Shown: positions 1 to 8,090, numbered from the stretch's first letter. The stretch is DNA of 9,983 nt from Verrucomicrobiota bacterium (GCA_003218935.1 QHPA01000179.1:1-9983); one strand, 5' to 3'. Numbers and translations: made by a program. Notes: generated by a model from the letters alone, not told the origin.

Positions 1-1154
1 AGGAACGCTGCGACAACACCGACGACCTGGTCATTGGTCTTCAACTCACGCATTCGGGTCGCTTCTGCAAACCGAACGACAAGTTCCGCCTGGAGCCGCG
101 CGTGGCGTACCGGCATCCGATCCTCGACAGAAAATTCAACGTGACCAGTGACGCGCAGGTTTGGACGGATGGCGAGATCGAGCAACTGATTCAGGACTAC
201 GTCCGCGCGGCAAGGATTGCGGCGGATGTCGGCGCAGACTTCGTCGATATCAAGCACTGCCACGGCTATTTGCTGCACGAGTTTCTCAGCGCGCGCACAC
301 GGCCCGGCAAGTACGGCGGCAGTTTCGAGAACCGAACTCGTGTCCTCCGCGAAATCATCGAGGGAATTCGGGCGAGCGGGAACAATATCGAGATCGGCGT
401 GCGGCTCAGCGCTTTCGATTTCGTGCCCTTCAAGCCCGATCCGACGCTGTCGCAGCCGGGCAAGCTTGGACCGGGAATTCCCGAGGATTTTTCGCATTGT
501 CTTCCGTATCGCCACGGTTTTGGCGTCAACCGGAACAATCCGGTCGAATACGATTTGACCGAGACATTTCAGTTTGCGGAACTCGGCGCGCAACTCGGCG
601 TGAAAATCCTCAATCTCAGCGCCGGTTCGCCCTACTACAATCCGCACATTCAGCGGCCAGCAGCCTATCCGCCGAGTGATGGCTATCAGCCGCCGGAAGA
701 TCCGCTGGTGGGCGTGGCGCGCCAGATCAACGTAGTGCGGCAACTCAAGGCCCACGTTGAATCGTTGAACCGTTCCAACGTTGAACCGGGAATGCAAACG
801 GCCGATTCAACGTTTCAACGTTTCAACGTTTCAACGCAACGCAATCTGATAATCGTGGGCTCCGCCTACAGTTACTTGCAAGAATACCTGCCGCACGTTG
901 CACAATTCGTGGTCCGCAACGGCTGGACGGACCTGATCGGCCTGGGCCGCATGACGCTGGCCTATCCCACGATTATCGCGGACGCTGTGGAGAAGGGCAC
1001 GTTGGAAAAGAAATCCATCTGCCGCACGTTCAGCGATTGCACCACCGCCCCTCGCAACGGCCTCATCAGCGGCTGCTACCCGCTCGACAAGTATTACACG
1101 AGCAAACCGGAGTTCCAGAAGTTGCGGGAAATCAAGAAGGCGGTCGGAACGTAG
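1..1154 (+). CDS. NADH:flavin oxidoreductase, Old Yellow Enzyme family (5' partial)
   Basis: This is the C-terminal part of an FMN-dependent TIM-barrel oxidoreductase; enzymes of this family reduce activated double bonds or similar substrates with NAD(P)H, and the substrate here is unknown. The frame is open from base 3, before the first GTG at 102, and already encodes the family motif [10 protein letters not shown], so the true start lies upstream of the window. Further landmarks are [17 protein letters not shown] followed by YGGSFENR (about 249-341), [20 protein letters not shown], the phosphate-side [10 protein letters not shown], and a C-terminal [14 protein letters not shown]...SGCYPLD block. 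No iron-sulfur/NAD domain of the larger 2,4-dienoyl-CoA reductase type follows. Between the conserved QLKAH and [12 protein letters not shown] segments there is a Ser/Asn/Gln-rich stretch of roughly 28 residues encoded by an inverted octamer array (755-836), which looks like an in-frame insertion. Family assignment is firm; physiological role is not. Confidence 0.9.
   Translation, partial: ERCDNTDDLVIGLQLTHSGRFCKPNDKFRLEPRVAYRHPILDRKFNVTSDAQVWTDGEIEQLIQDYVRAARIAADVGADFVDIKHCHGYLLHEFLSARTRPGKYGGSFENRTRVLREIIEGIRASGNNIEIGVRLSAFDFVPFKPDPTLSQPGKLGPGIPEDFSHCLPYRHGFGVNRNNPVEYDLTETFQFAELGAQLGVKILNLSAGSPYYNPHIQRPAAYPPSDGYQPPEDPLVGVARQINVVRQLKAHVESLNRSNVEPGMQTADSTFQRFNVSTQRNLIIVGSAYSYLQEYLPHVAQFVVRNGWTDLIGLGRMTLAYPTIIADAVEKGTLEKKSICRTFSDCTTAPRNGLISGCYPLDKYYTSKPEFQKLREIKKAVGT
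755..836. repeat. Inverted array of octamers inside the oxidoreductase gene
   Basis: Four head-to-tail octamers of the form CGTTGAAN (755-762, 763-770, 771-778 degenerate, 779-786) are followed by an 18-nt spacer and four octamers in the opposite orientation (ATTCAACG at 805-812, then TTTCAACG at 813-820, 821-828 and 829-836). The two halves can pair as an imperfect hairpin. The whole block is read through in the oxidoreductase frame and encodes a Ser/Asn/Gln/Thr-rich linker. That it is a later insertion is inferred from its position between two conserved segments of the family. Confidence 0.85.
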
Positions 1155-1176
1155 CCTGGATTTTTTTGTAAGCTCC

Positions 1177-1246
1177 GTAGCCACAGACGTGAGAGGTGGA
1201 CCGTCCTGATCGCCATTTCTATCCGCCTCCTCACGTCAGTGTCTAC
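1177..1246. repeat. Imperfect 24/25-bp inverted repeat with GACGTGAGGAGGC core
   Basis: The left arm (1177-1200) reads GTAGCCACAGACGTGAG then AGGTGGA. The right arm (1222-1246), reverse-complemented, reads GTAGACACTGACGTGAGG then AGGCGGA. The spacer is 21 nt. The core GACGTGAGGAGGC recurs at 4543-4555 (same strand as the left arm) and at 5674-5686 (opposite strand), both inside the helicase gene. It could form a long hairpin in the transcript from the upstream gene, but there is no T-run after it, so it is called a dispersed palindromic repeat rather than a terminator. Confidence 0.8.
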
Positions 1247-1354
1247 AACATTGCGTTGAGTTGGAGCCGGTGGCCGAGATTTTTTGTAGCGTCCGAATCT
1301 CAAACTCTGAATTGCAGCGGCGGTCTATGACCCCCGAGACGGCGCTCACGTATC

Positions 1355-1457
1355 GCGGGTTTCTAAACCCGCAAACGCTTCGCCGCCTCCAAAGCCGCGG
1401 AACTGGCGACGGCTCTGCCGATTGGAAATCGGCGATACGGCAGGTTTGGAAACCTGC
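1355..1457. repeat. Three consecutive small perfect hairpins
   Basis: The first is GCGGGTTT-CT-AAACCCGC (1355-1372), the second GCCGATT-GGA-AATCGGC (1417-1433) and the third GCAGGTTT-GG-AAACCTGC (1440-1457). The first and third are related (GCNGGTTT arms), differing at one paired position with a compensatory change in the opposite arm, which keeps the palindrome perfect. This argues for a REP-like family under selection or copied as palindromes. None is followed by a T-run. Confidence 0.8.
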
Positions 1458-1532
1458 GCTACGTCCAAAGAGCGCCAAACAGATACACGCTCACACAGCG
1501 CCGCTACACCCCAATCAGAACACTACCAGATT

Positions 1533-1562
1533 TTGGCTGAAATTACCGCAAAGTGATTTAAG
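1533..1562 (+). promoter_or_regulatory. Weak sigma70-like promoter candidate for lhr
   Basis: TTGGCT (1533-1538) and TTTAAG (1557-1562) each match the sigma70 consensus at four of six positions, with an 18-nt spacer. Transcription would begin about five bases before the ATG at 1575. No Shine-Dalgarno sequence is visible before that ATG. This is a suggestion only. Confidence 0.25.
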
Positions 1563-1574
1563 CTGTTCGAACCG

Positions 1575-4500
1575 ATGCAGCCGTTTCAGTTCCATCCCCT
1601 CGTGGCGCAGTGGTTCGAGGAGAAATTCGGATCGCCGACCGAGCCCCAGGAGCGCGGGTGGCCGGCGATCCAATCGGGCGGACACACCTTGATCGCCGCG
1701 CCGACCGGTTCGGGCAAAACCTTGGCCGCGTTTTTGGCGTCGCTGGACGGACTCTTCCGCGAGGGGCTGGCCGGGACGCTCCCGAACGAGACACGCGTCG
1801 TTTACGTGTCGCCCCTCAAGGCCCTCAGCAACGACATTCACAAAAATCTGGAGGAACCATTGTCCGGGATTCGCGCGGCGCTGCGCGCGGGCGAGGGGCG
1901 CGACATTGAAGTGCGCGCGGAGGTCCGCACCGGCGACACGCCGGCTGCGAAACGACAGGCGATCGCCAAAAAGCCGCCGCACATTCTGGTCACCACGCCG
2001 GAGTCGTTCTACCTGCTGCTCACTTCGCAATCGGGCCGCAAGATGCTGGCCGCGGCGCGCACGCTGATTGTCGATGAAATTCACGCGGTGGTCGGCAACC
2101 GGCGCGGTTCGCACCTGGCGCTGAGCATGGAACGGTTGCAAGCCCTCGCGAAAGCGCCGCTGCAACGCATCGGTTTGTCCGCGACGCAGAAACCGATCGA
2201 GGAGGTGGCGCGGTTTTTGGTCGGCACGCGCGGTCTGGACGAAGGGGGCAATCCGCGTTGCGCCATTGTTGATATGGGACATTCCCGCAAAATGGACGTG
2301 GCGATTGAACTGCCGGGTTCGCCGCTCGAAGCCGTGATGTCGAATGAGGTCTGGGCGGAGGTTTATGGCCGGCTGGCCGATTTGATCGAGGCGCATCGGA
2401 CGACACTGGTCTTTGTGAACACGCGTCGGCTGGCCGAACGCGTCACACGTCACCTCTGCGAGCGCCTCGGCGTAGACAAGGTCACTTCGCACCATGGAAG
2501 TCTTTCGGCCAGGTTGCGGCTCGACGCGGAAAACCGTCTGAAACGCGGCGAACTGAAAGCGCTGGTCGCCACGGCGTCGCTGGAACTGGGCATTGACATC
2601 GGGGCGGTTGATCTGGTCTGCCAACTGGGGTCAACTCGTTCGATTGCAACTCTGCTGCAGCGCGTTGGCCGCGCCGAGCACAAACGCGGCGGATTGCCGA
2701 AGGGCCGACTGTTTCCGCTGAGTCGCGATGAACTGGTCGAGTGCCTCGCCGCGCTCCGTTGCGTGCGCAACGGCGAACTGGACTGCCTGCGGATCCCGGA
2801 GAAACCCCTCGATCTTCTGGCCCAACAAATCGTCGCCTGCGTGGCCTGCGAAGATTGGCAGGAACAAAAGCTCTTCGACCTGGTGCGGTCCGCGTATCCG
2901 TACCGCAATCTGACGCGGCAGGAATTTGACGACGTGCTCAGGATGCTGGCGGAAGGATTCAGCACGAAGCGCGGCCGCCGCGGCGCATTGATTCATTACG
3001 ACGCAGTGAACCAGCGCGTGCGCGGGCGGCGTGGCGCGCGGCTGGTTGCGCTGACTTCCGGCGGCGCGATCCCGGACAACGCGGATTATCGTGTCGTGCT
3101 TGAGCCGAGCGAGACATTCCTCGGAACGGTAAACGAAGACTTTGCCATCGAAAGCATGGCCGGCGATGTTTTCCAGCTCGGCAACGCGTCGTGGAGGATT
3201 CTGGGAATCAACTCCGGCACGGTTCGCGTTGAAGACGCTCACGGCCAGCCGCCCGGCATCCCGTTCTGGCTGGGCGAAGCGCCGGGGCGAACGCGAGAGT
3301 TGTCGAGTGCGGTGTCCGAATTGCGCACAGCGCTGGAGAGGAAAATAATCGAGGCGCAGCAAACCCTCACCCCGGCCCACTCCCTTTCCGAAAAGGAGAG
3401 GGAGGACCAGGCTGTTGCGGACTGGGTCACGGCAGAGACCGGTCTTTCAGAATCCGGCGCGCGCCAGCTCGCTGATTACTTCAGCGCGACTTTCCAGACG
3501 CTCGGGGTCATTCCTTCGCAAAAGAAAATCGTGATGGAACGGTTCTTCGACGAGTCTGGCGGAATGCAACTGGTCATCCACGCCCCGTTCGGCATCCGGA
3601 TGAACCGTGCCTGGGGACTGGCATTGCGCAAACGGTTTTGCCGCTCGTTTAATTTCGAATTACAGGCAGCGGCGACGGACGACGCAATTGTTCTCTCGCT
3701 CGGCACGCAACATTCCTTTCCGCTCGAGGAGGTCTTTCGTTATCTCAACAGCCAGACGGTCCGCGACCTTCTGGTGCAGGCGCTGTTGGACGCGCCGATG
3801 TTTCCTGTCCGCTGGCGCTGGAACGCGGCGCGCGCTCTGGCCCTCCCTCGCCAACGGGGCGGACGCAAAATACCCGCGCCGCTGCAACGCATGGAGGCTG
3901 AGGACCTCATCGCGAGTGTGTTTCCCGATCAACTCGCCTGTCTCGAAAACATCGCAGGCGACCGCGAAATCCCGGAGCATCCACTCGTTCGGCAGACGAT
4001 TGAAGATTGTTTGACGGAGGCGATGGACATTGACGGGTTGGTTGGGCTGCTCAAGCGGATTGAAGGCGGCGCGATTGAATGCATCGCGCGTGATTTGCCG
4101 GAACCATCGCCGCTGGCGCACGAGATCCTTAACGCAAAGCCCTATGCGTTTCTGGACAACGCGCCGCTGGAAGAACGGCGGACACAAGCGGTTTACACCC
4201 GACGCGCGGGCAGTTCCTCCGCGGATCGCGAACTTGGCATTCTCGACGCGACGGCCATCGAACGGGTGGGTGAGGAAGCGTGGCCGCGGGCCGGGAATGC
4301 CGATGAACTGCACGAGGCGCTGTTGCTCCTGGGCGTGATGACGGAAGCAGAAGTGCAGCGCACTGTAGCGCAGGCATCCCTGCCTGCGAGTTCACACGAC
4401 GTCCTTGCCGTGAATCCCGAAAGCGAGCAGGGAAGCCCGCCCAACCCGCTGACTGGAAGCCCGCGCCACGCCAGCGGTGCGCTGCTTGAATCGCTCATGG

Positions 4501-6182
4501 GGGAGAAACGGGTCGGACGTTTGACGGCCGAACGCAGCCGCCGACGTGAGGAGGCGGACTCTGTTTCGGAAAATTCAATCGCACCCTCACGCCGGCGGCC
4601 AGGGGAATTTTGGATTGCTGCGGAGCGGCTGCCAATGCTTCAAGCTGTTTATCAGGATTCGTCCGTTGAGCCGCCGATTGTTCCGCCAGAGCCGGAGTTG
4701 AAGCGGCCATGGGAACGCCACGAAGCGATCCGCGAATTGGTCCGCGGGCGAATGGAGGTTGTCGGGCCCGCCACCGCGCGCGCCCTGGCCGAGTTCTTCC
4801 TGTTGTCGCAAACGGATATCGACGCCGCGTTGTTGGCTTTGGAAGCAGAGGGCTTCGTTCTACGCGGACGTTTTCATCCGAGCGCAACAGAACTCGAATG
4901 GTGCGACCGGCGGCTGCTGGCCCGGATTCATCGGCTGACGATCAACCGGCTGCGCGCGGAGATTCAGCCGGTATCCCCGGCGGATTTTCAACGCTTCCTG
5001 CTCGCGTGGCAACGCGTTGATGCCGGGCATCGCGCCGAAGGACCGGAGGGAGTTGAGGCGGTGCTCGAATTGCTCGACGGCTATGAGTTGCCCGCCGCGG
5101 CGTGGGAGCCGGACGTGCTCGCCCTCCGGGTGAAAGAATACGCACCGCAATGGCTCGATCGCCTTTGCTTCACCGGGAGGATCGGTTGGGGACGTTTGGT
5201 GCCTCCGCAAAACCAGAAGGCTCGAGCGTTCACCCCGCTGCGGTCAAGCCCGGTATCCCTCTTCGCGCGCGAAAACCTGGTGGATTGGCGTGAATTGTCC
5301 GCCGCGAAGGGGCCGCCGGAACTGTTGCCCGACACGGAGCAGGTGTTGAAAACGCTGTCGCAAGCCGGCGCTTTGTTTTTTAAAGAAATCGTTCGGCAGA
5401 CCGGTCTGCTGCCCTCGCGGGTCGAGCAGGCGCTGGGTGAACTGGCGGCGCAGGCGTGGGTGACCGCCGACAGTTTCGAAGGTTTGCGAGCGTTGCTGAT
5501 TCCTTCGGAAAAACGGGAGCGGTTCACTGATGTCGAGCACAAGCGGAGGCACAGAACGGTGACGAGCGTTGAATTTGCCGGGCGATGGTCGTTGCTGCGA
5601 ACGACGGAATCCAACCCCGCCCAGCCCGGATTAACGCGGAAGGCGGAACGCGGAACGCGGGATGAAAATGCGAGCCTCCTCACGTCGTCCGCTACGAGGG
5701 AGAAGGCCATCGAGACTTACGCGGGCGTTTTGCTGCGTCGTTACGGGATCGTATTCCGCCGGTTGCTGGAAAGGGAATCGTTGAGGGTTTCGTGGTTCGA
5801 GTTGGGACGCGTTTATCGTCGGCTTGAAGCGCGGGGGGAAATTCGGGGCGGACATTTTGCGAGCAGCGTAAGCGGCGAACAGTTCGCTTTGCCTGAAGCC
5901 GTCGGCCTGTTGCGTTCCATTCGGAAAACAAAACCGGCCGGAGAGTTGATTGCGCTGAGCGCGGCTGACCCGTTGAATCTGGTCGGTATCCTCACGCCCG
6001 GTCCGCGGATAACGGCCATCGCCGCGAACCGCATTCTCCTGCGTGACGGAGTGCCGATTGCCGCGCTGGAGGCCGGCCGGATTGTGAAACTGGAAAACAA
6101 CATCGAGCTCGAAGACCGGTTGATTGAACAGATGCTGAAGACAGGGAAACTGCCGCCCTCGCTGCGGCCTTATTACGGATAA
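1575..6182 (+). CDS. lhr: Lhr-type ATP-dependent superfamily 2 DNA helicase, full length
   Basis: Encodes a 1535-residue large helicase-related protein, close to the 1538 residues of E. coli Lhr; the family unwinds DNA 3'-5' in repair and carries a C-terminal extension that has uracil-glycosylase activity in E. coli. Helicase motifs are complete: Q25, Walker A APTGSGKT (42-49, Lys48), SPLKALSND (79-87), TPES (141-144), DEIH (167-170), SAT (202-204), TLVFVNTRR (277-285), [12 protein letters not shown] (332-343) and QRVGRAEH (362-369). The Lhr winged-helix and core regions follow, then the long C-terminal region to ...[10 protein letters not shown]. No strong SD precedes the ATG; a TTG/GTG further upstream is not supported. 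Four low-complexity stretches, around residues 597-610, 930-963, 987-1009 and 1346-1375, coincide with palindromic or tandem repeats in the DNA and look like in-frame insertions. It stands alone, with no partner nuclease or ligase gene next to it. Confidence 0.95.
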   Translation: MQPFQFHPLVAQWFEEKFGSPTEPQERGWPAIQSGGHTLIAAPTGSGKTLAAFLASLDGLFREGLAGTLPNETRVVYVSPLKALSNDIHKNLEEPLSGIRAALRAGEGRDIEVRAEVRTGDTPAAKRQAIAKKPPHILVTTPESFYLLLTSQSGRKMLAAARTLIVDEIHAVVGNRRGSHLALSMERLQALAKAPLQRIGLSATQKPIEEVARFLVGTRGLDEGGNPRCAIVDMGHSRKMDVAIELPGSPLEAVMSNEVWAEVYGRLADLIEAHRTTLVFVNTRRLAERVTRHLCERLGVDKVTSHHGSLSARLRLDAENRLKRGELKALVATASLELGIDIGAVDLVCQLGSTRSIATLLQRVGRAEHKRGGLPKGRLFPLSRDELVECLAALRCVRNGELDCLRIPEKPLDLLAQQIVACVACEDWQEQKLFDLVRSAYPYRNLTRQEFDDVLRMLAEGFSTKRGRRGALIHYDAVNQRVRGRRGARLVALTSGGAIPDNADYRVVLEPSETFLGTVNEDFAIESMAGDVFQLGNASWRILGINSGTVRVEDAHGQPPGIPFWLGEAPGRTRELSSAVSELRTALERKIIEAQQTLTPAHSLSEKEREDQAVADWVTAETGLSESGARQLADYFSATFQTLGVIPSQKKIVMERFFDESGGMQLVIHAPFGIRMNRAWGLALRKRFCRSFNFELQAAATDDAIVLSLGTQHSFPLEEVFRYLNSQTVRDLLVQALLDAPMFPVRWRWNAARALALPRQRGGRKIPAPLQRMEAEDLIASVFPDQLACLENIAGDREIPEHPLVRQTIEDCLTEAMDIDGLVGLLKRIEGGAIECIARDLPEPSPLAHEILNAKPYAFLDNAPLEERRTQAVYTRRAGSSSADRELGILDATAIERVGEEAWPRAGNADELHEALLLLGVMTEAEVQRTVAQASLPASSHDVLAVNPESEQGSPPNPLTGSPRHASGALLESLMGEKRVGRLTAERSRRREEADSVSENSIAPSRRRPGEFWIAAERLPMLQAVYQDSSVEPPIVPPEPELKRPWERHEAIRELVRGRMEVVGPATARALAEFFLLSQTDIDAALLALEAEGFVLRGRFHPSATELEWCDRRLLARIHRLTINRLRAEIQPVSPADFQRFLLAWQRVDAGHRAEGPEGVEAVLELLDGYELPAAAWEPDVLALRVKEYAPQWLDRLCFTGRIGWGRLVPPQNQKARAFTPLRSSPVSLFARENLVDWRELSAAKGPPELLPDTEQVLKTLSQAGALFFKEIVRQTGLLPSRVEQALGELAAQAWVTADSFEGLRALLIPSEKRERFTDVEHKRRHRTVTSVEFAGRWSLLRTTESNPAQPGLTRKAERGTRDENASLLTSSATREKAIETYAGVLLRRYGIVFRRLLERESLRVSWFELGRVYRRLEARGEIRGGHFASSVSGEQFALPEAVGLLRSIRKTKPAGELIALSAADPLNLVGILTPGPRITAIAANRILLRDGVPIAALEAGRIVKLENNIELEDRLIEQMLKTGKLPPSLRPYYG
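3363..3404. repeat. Palindromic CCCTCACCCCGGCC-type element inside lhr
   Basis: The stretch begins ACCCTCACCCCGGCC and continues into a 10-bp hairpin with arms CTCCCTTTCC (3380-3389) and GGAGAGGGAG (3395-3404), one G-T pair and a GAAAA loop. It encodes [14 protein letters not shown] at about residues 597-610, between a helical segment and [12 protein letters not shown] partial copy of its left end, ACCCTCACGCCGGC, occurs at 4583-4596. I recall similar elements between genes of related bacteria, which is knowledge from memory and unchecked. Confidence 0.7.
4364..4480. repeat. Hairpin plus 24-nt direct repeat inside lhr
   Basis: It starts with TGTAGCGCAGGCATCC and a perfect hairpin CGCAGGCA-TCCC-TGCCTGCG (4369-4388). 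It is followed by an imperfect 24-nt direct repeat beginning GGAAGCCCGC at 4431 and again at 4455, which encodes GSPPNPLT then GSPRHASG. In the protein this fills about residues 930-968, between [13 protein letters not shown] and [15 protein letters not shown], where other Lhr proteins are expected to run through more directly. The insertion reading is inference. Confidence 0.65.
4534..4600. repeat. Second copy of the GACGTGAGGAGGC repeat inside lhr
   Basis: Bases 4534-4558 match 21 of 25 positions of the reverse complement of the intergenic arm at 1222-1246, with the core GACGTGAGGAGGCGGA (4543-4558) intact. It is followed by ACCCTCACGCCGGC (4583-4596), a partial copy of the element at 3363. 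The stretch encodes a basic then serine-rich segment ([14 protein letters not shown]...PSRRRPG, about residues 988-1010) lying between [10 protein letters not shown] and the conserved-looking [11 protein letters not shown]. Confidence 0.75.
5636..5695. repeat. Heptamer tandem repeat and reversed GACGTGAGGAGGC copy inside lhr
   Basis: GCGGAAG (5636-5642) is followed by GCGGAAC (5643-5649), GCGGAAC (5650-5656) and a truncated GCGGGA (5657-5662). Ten bases later, 5672-5695 is on the opposite strand a copy of the dispersed repeat, with core GCCTCCTCACGTC at 5674-5686. The block encodes [20 protein letters not shown], between GRWSLLR and the helix [14 protein letters not shown], and so fits an inserted loop near residues 1354-1374. 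Confidence 0.75.
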
Positions 6183-6243
6183 AGCGAGTTCGCCTTTGCG
6201 CGGTGATTGCCGGGATGCCGGGCAGGAAATGAAATAATAGGGC

Positions 6244-6274
6244 TTGCACAATGACAGGGTGAGGCCATTATTAA
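6244..6274 (+). promoter_or_regulatory. Possible promoter of the initiator tRNA gene
   Basis: TTGCAC (6244-6249) and TATTAA (6269-6274) are four-to-five and four of six matches to sigma70 boxes with a 19-nt spacer, ending 14 bases before the tRNA 5' end. The placement suits a tRNA promoter, but the spacer is long. Confidence 0.35.
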
Positions 6275-6288
6275 GGTGTTGCTTGGAT

Positions 6289-6370
<82 letters not shown>

Positions 6371-6377
6371 CAACCCT

Positions 6378-6404
6378 GCCCGCCGATTTTCGGCGGGCTT
6401 TTTT
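6378..6404 (+). terminator. Intrinsic terminator after the tRNA gene
   Basis: A perfect 9-bp stem GCCCGCCGA (6378-6386) and TCGGCGGGC (6390-6398) with a TTT loop is followed directly by six T (6399-6404). It lies 12 bases after the tRNA CCA end, so the tRNA is probably a single-gene transcript. Confidence 0.93.
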
Positions 6405-6455
6405 GCTCCCACAGAAAATTCGTTTGCCTGCCTGGTGAAAAAAGCTCATAGATCG

Positions 6456-6462
6456 AAGGAGG
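6456..6462 (+). promoter_or_regulatory. Strong Shine-Dalgarno AAGGAGG
   Basis: AAGGAGG ends three bases before the ATG at 6466 and fixes that start. It is the only full SD motif in front of a gene in this window, and its spacing is somewhat short. Confidence 0.8.
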
Positions 6463-6465
6463 ACT

Positions 6466-6783
6466 ATGGAAGCATTTCAGGCCAGCCGGTGGACAAAAGG
6501 CAATTTTCTCTTTCCCACGGTCATCGAAGTCAGTGAAAAGGCCGTGTTACGGCGCAAACGATCATGGTTCAGCCGGGATGAAATCAGCATCAGCGTTCAA
6601 AAGATCGCCTCGGTTCATGTAAAAACCGGACTGATCTGGTCGGACATTCTGATCGAGTCTTCGGGCGGGACGGACCCATTGACCAGCCACGGCCACCGCA
6701 AAGCGGACGCTCGCCGCATCAAGGAACTCATCGAGGAGTATCAGGCCAGGCCATTGAACGAAGAAGAACGCGGGCAGAAATAA
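6466..6783 (+). CDS. Small PH-domain-like protein
   Basis: A 105-residue soluble protein with no signal peptide or membrane segment. The sequence alternates short beta-strand-like stretches (FLFPTVIEVSEKAVLRRKR, ISISVQKIASVHVKTG, DILIESSGG) and ends with a helix (KADARRIKELIEEYQ), the layout of a bacterial pleckstrin-homology-like fold (seven strands and a C-terminal helix). I recall similar short proteins in related bacteria, but no function is known to me; a role in binding a protein or membrane partner would be guesswork. The start is secured by the AAGGAGG just upstream. It sits between the tRNA terminator and a converging transporter gene, so it is likely transcribed alone, and a hairpin with a T-run follows it. 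Confidence 0.8.
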   Translation: MEAFQASRWTKGNFLFPTVIEVSEKAVLRRKRSWFSRDEISISVQKIASVHVKTGLIWSDILIESSGGTDPLTSHGHRKADARRIKELIEEYQARPLNEEERGQK

Positions 6784-6801
6784 GCCTGCGGGAGTTGATT
6801 C

Positions 6802-6828
6802 GTTTCGCGACGATCCAGCGAAACTTTT
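6802..6828 (+). terminator. Probable terminator between converging genes
   Basis: GTTTCGC (6802-6808) and GCGAAAC (6818-6824) form a 7-bp stem with a 9-nt loop, followed by TTTT. It would end the transcript of the PH-like gene. A second GCGAAAC at 6835-6841 offers an alternative partner for the left arm. No T-run faces the minus-strand transporter gene, so it is not clearly bidirectional. Confidence 0.5.
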
Positions 6829-6848
6829 CAGAAGGCGAAACACGCCCT

Positions 6849-8090
6849 TTAACGGGCCGACTCGGACGCGCCCGTCTCTTGCGGACGCGCAGTCGGTGGC
6901 TTGAAAAACAAGAGGAGCAGGAGCATCGCACCCACGGCGAGCCCGGTGGGTACGAGGAACAACTTGTGATAGTTCACCACGCCGTCGACATCGGTCCACT
7001 GCGCTTTGAGCGACCCGAACCAGAAATTTGCGATCACCAACCCCGCACCAAGCACCAACAAATTGAACAGCCCCTGCGCGCTCGTGCGGATATCCTTCGG
7101 AAAAACGGCGTCCACGAAAATGTAGAGCGTCGCGAAGAAAAAGGCGTAGCAGATGCCGTGAAGCACTTGCACGGCGACGATCAGTCCCTGATACTCTGGT
7201 TTGTCGAAGAACGCGAAAGTCGCAAAGCGCAGACAATGGCCAAGAATGCCGAGGAGCATCGTCCATTTCCAGCCGATCTTCTTCAGCACACCGCCAAGAA
7301 TCACCATCGTTACGATCTCCGCGACCTGGCCGATGGTCGTGATCGCATTGATCCAGTTGTCGGGAATTTTGATCGCGTTCCTCAGGAAACCGCCGATCAA
7401 CACAAAGTAGCCGTTGTGAATCGTTGAGTCGATGAGAGTGACGATAAAGAGGATCAGCACGTACGGCACGCCGAGCAACTTCACCGCTTCCAACCAAGCC
7501 AGGCTTTCGGCAGCGCCTTCACCTGCTTTCTTGGGAGGCGTGTGTGGTAACGTGAGGCTGAACGCTGCCAACGCAAACGAGATGATGGCAGCAACAAGAA
7601 AAATCCAGCGCATCTCCGTCACCGTGGAATTCGCGCTCAAAAGGAAGATCAGCGGCCACGACACGACAATCCAACCGACTGTCCCGCCCATGCGGACAAG
7701 TCCGAAGTCTCTGGCCGGGTCCTTGAGGTGGGCGAACGCAACGGCGTTGGTCACCGAAATCGTCGGAACGTAAAAAAGCCCGTAAAGCAGAAAGCAGAGA
7801 AAGAACGGGGTGAACTCCTTCGCGAACGCCGCGCCGATCAAGGCCAATCCTCCGACGAGGTGGCTGAACGCGAGAAATTTTTCGGCGGAGAAATTCCGGT
7901 CCGCGAACTGATTGCTGAAGAAGATGCCGACGACCGAGGCGATGCCGAACATGCTGCCCGCCAGGTTCTGTTGCCATTGCTCAAACTTGAGCATCGGCAT
8001 GTAGTTAAAGATCTGAACTTGCCAGGCGCCCCAGATAGCGATTTCCAGCACCATCATGAGGAACAATTTGAAACGCGGCCCTCTGTTCAT
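6849..8090 (-). CDS. MFS transporter of the nucleoside:H+ symporter (NupG/XapB) type
   Basis: Encodes a 413-residue inner-membrane carrier with about twelve hydrophobic segments, the length of E. coli NupG (418). Layout and motifs resemble that family: IAIWGAWQV in the first segment (18-26), FADR in the loop after the second (62-65), RMGGTVGW (133-140), TLPHTP before the central cytoplasmic loop (180-185), GQVAE (254-258), LRFATFAFFD (287-296), GICYAFFFATLYIFVD (312-327) and IRTSAQG (334-340). The tail after residue 398 is short and polar. Uptake of nucleosides with protons is the family's known role; the substrate here is inferred only from family likeness, and a sugar or other nucleoside-like substrate is possible. 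The ATG at 8088-8090 has no SD upstream. It is divergent from the DUF1802 gene and converges on the PH-like gene. Confidence 0.88.
   Translation of the reverse strand: MNRGPRFKLFLMMVLEIAIWGAWQVQIFNYMPMLKFEQWQQNLAGSMFGIASVVGIFFSNQFADRNFSAEKFLAFSHLVGGLALIGAAFAKEFTPFFLCFLLYGLFYVPTISVTNAVAFAHLKDPARDFGLVRMGGTVGWIVVSWPLIFLLSANSTVTEMRWIFLVAAIISFALAAFSLTLPHTPPKKAGEGAAESLAWLEAVKLLGVPYVLILFIVTLIDSTIHNGYFVLIGGFLRNAIKIPDNWINAITTIGQVAEIVTMVILGGVLKKIGWKWTMLLGILGHCLRFATFAFFDKPEYQGLIVAVQVLHGICYAFFFATLYIFVDAVFPKDIRTSAQGLFNLLVLGAGLVIANFWFGSLKAQWTDVDGVVNYHKLFLVPTGLAVGAMLLLLLFFKPPTARPQETGASESAR

Larger units (their letters stand above)
1155..1574. other. Repeat-filled intergenic region without a gene
   Basis: No coding frame here resembles a protein. 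The open frame on the plus strand at 1261-1692 runs through hairpins into lhr in the wrong frame and is discarded. The region holds a T7 run just after the oxidoreductase stop (1161-1167), a large inverted repeat (1177-1246), a weaker 6-bp palindrome GAGATT/AATCTC (1276-1281 and 1296-1301), three stacked small hairpins (1355-1457) and a weak promoter candidate before lhr. The segment ATTTTTTGTAGCGTCCG near 1279-1295 resembles the one near 1160-1177, suggesting a small internal duplication. Confidence 0.7.

Noticed and set aside
102..104. GTG as start of the oxidoreductase gene
   Set aside because: The frame continues upstream to base 3 and encodes a conserved family motif there, so this codon is internal.
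755..836. CRISPR array
   Set aside because: Units are 8 nt with no unique spacers, and no cas gene is present.
1515..2624. Minus-strand 369-codon frame
   Set aside because: It is antisense to the helicase motor domain, rich in Arg and Gln with no family motif; long antisense frames are expected at this GC content.
2631..3380. Minus-strand 249-codon frame
   Set aside because: Antisense to lhr, with the same composition and no recognisable motif.
1575..6182. Lhr as part of a defence or novel repair cluster
   Set aside because: The neighbours are unrelated housekeeping genes; no nuclease, ligase or phosphoesterase partner is adjacent.
6795..7427. Plus-strand 210-codon frame
   Set aside because: Antisense to the transporter, highly charged, no motif.
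6562..7497. Minus-strand 311-codon frame
   Set aside because: It overlaps the transporter gene in another frame and is Arg-rich without membrane segments, while the transporter frame has clear family motifs.
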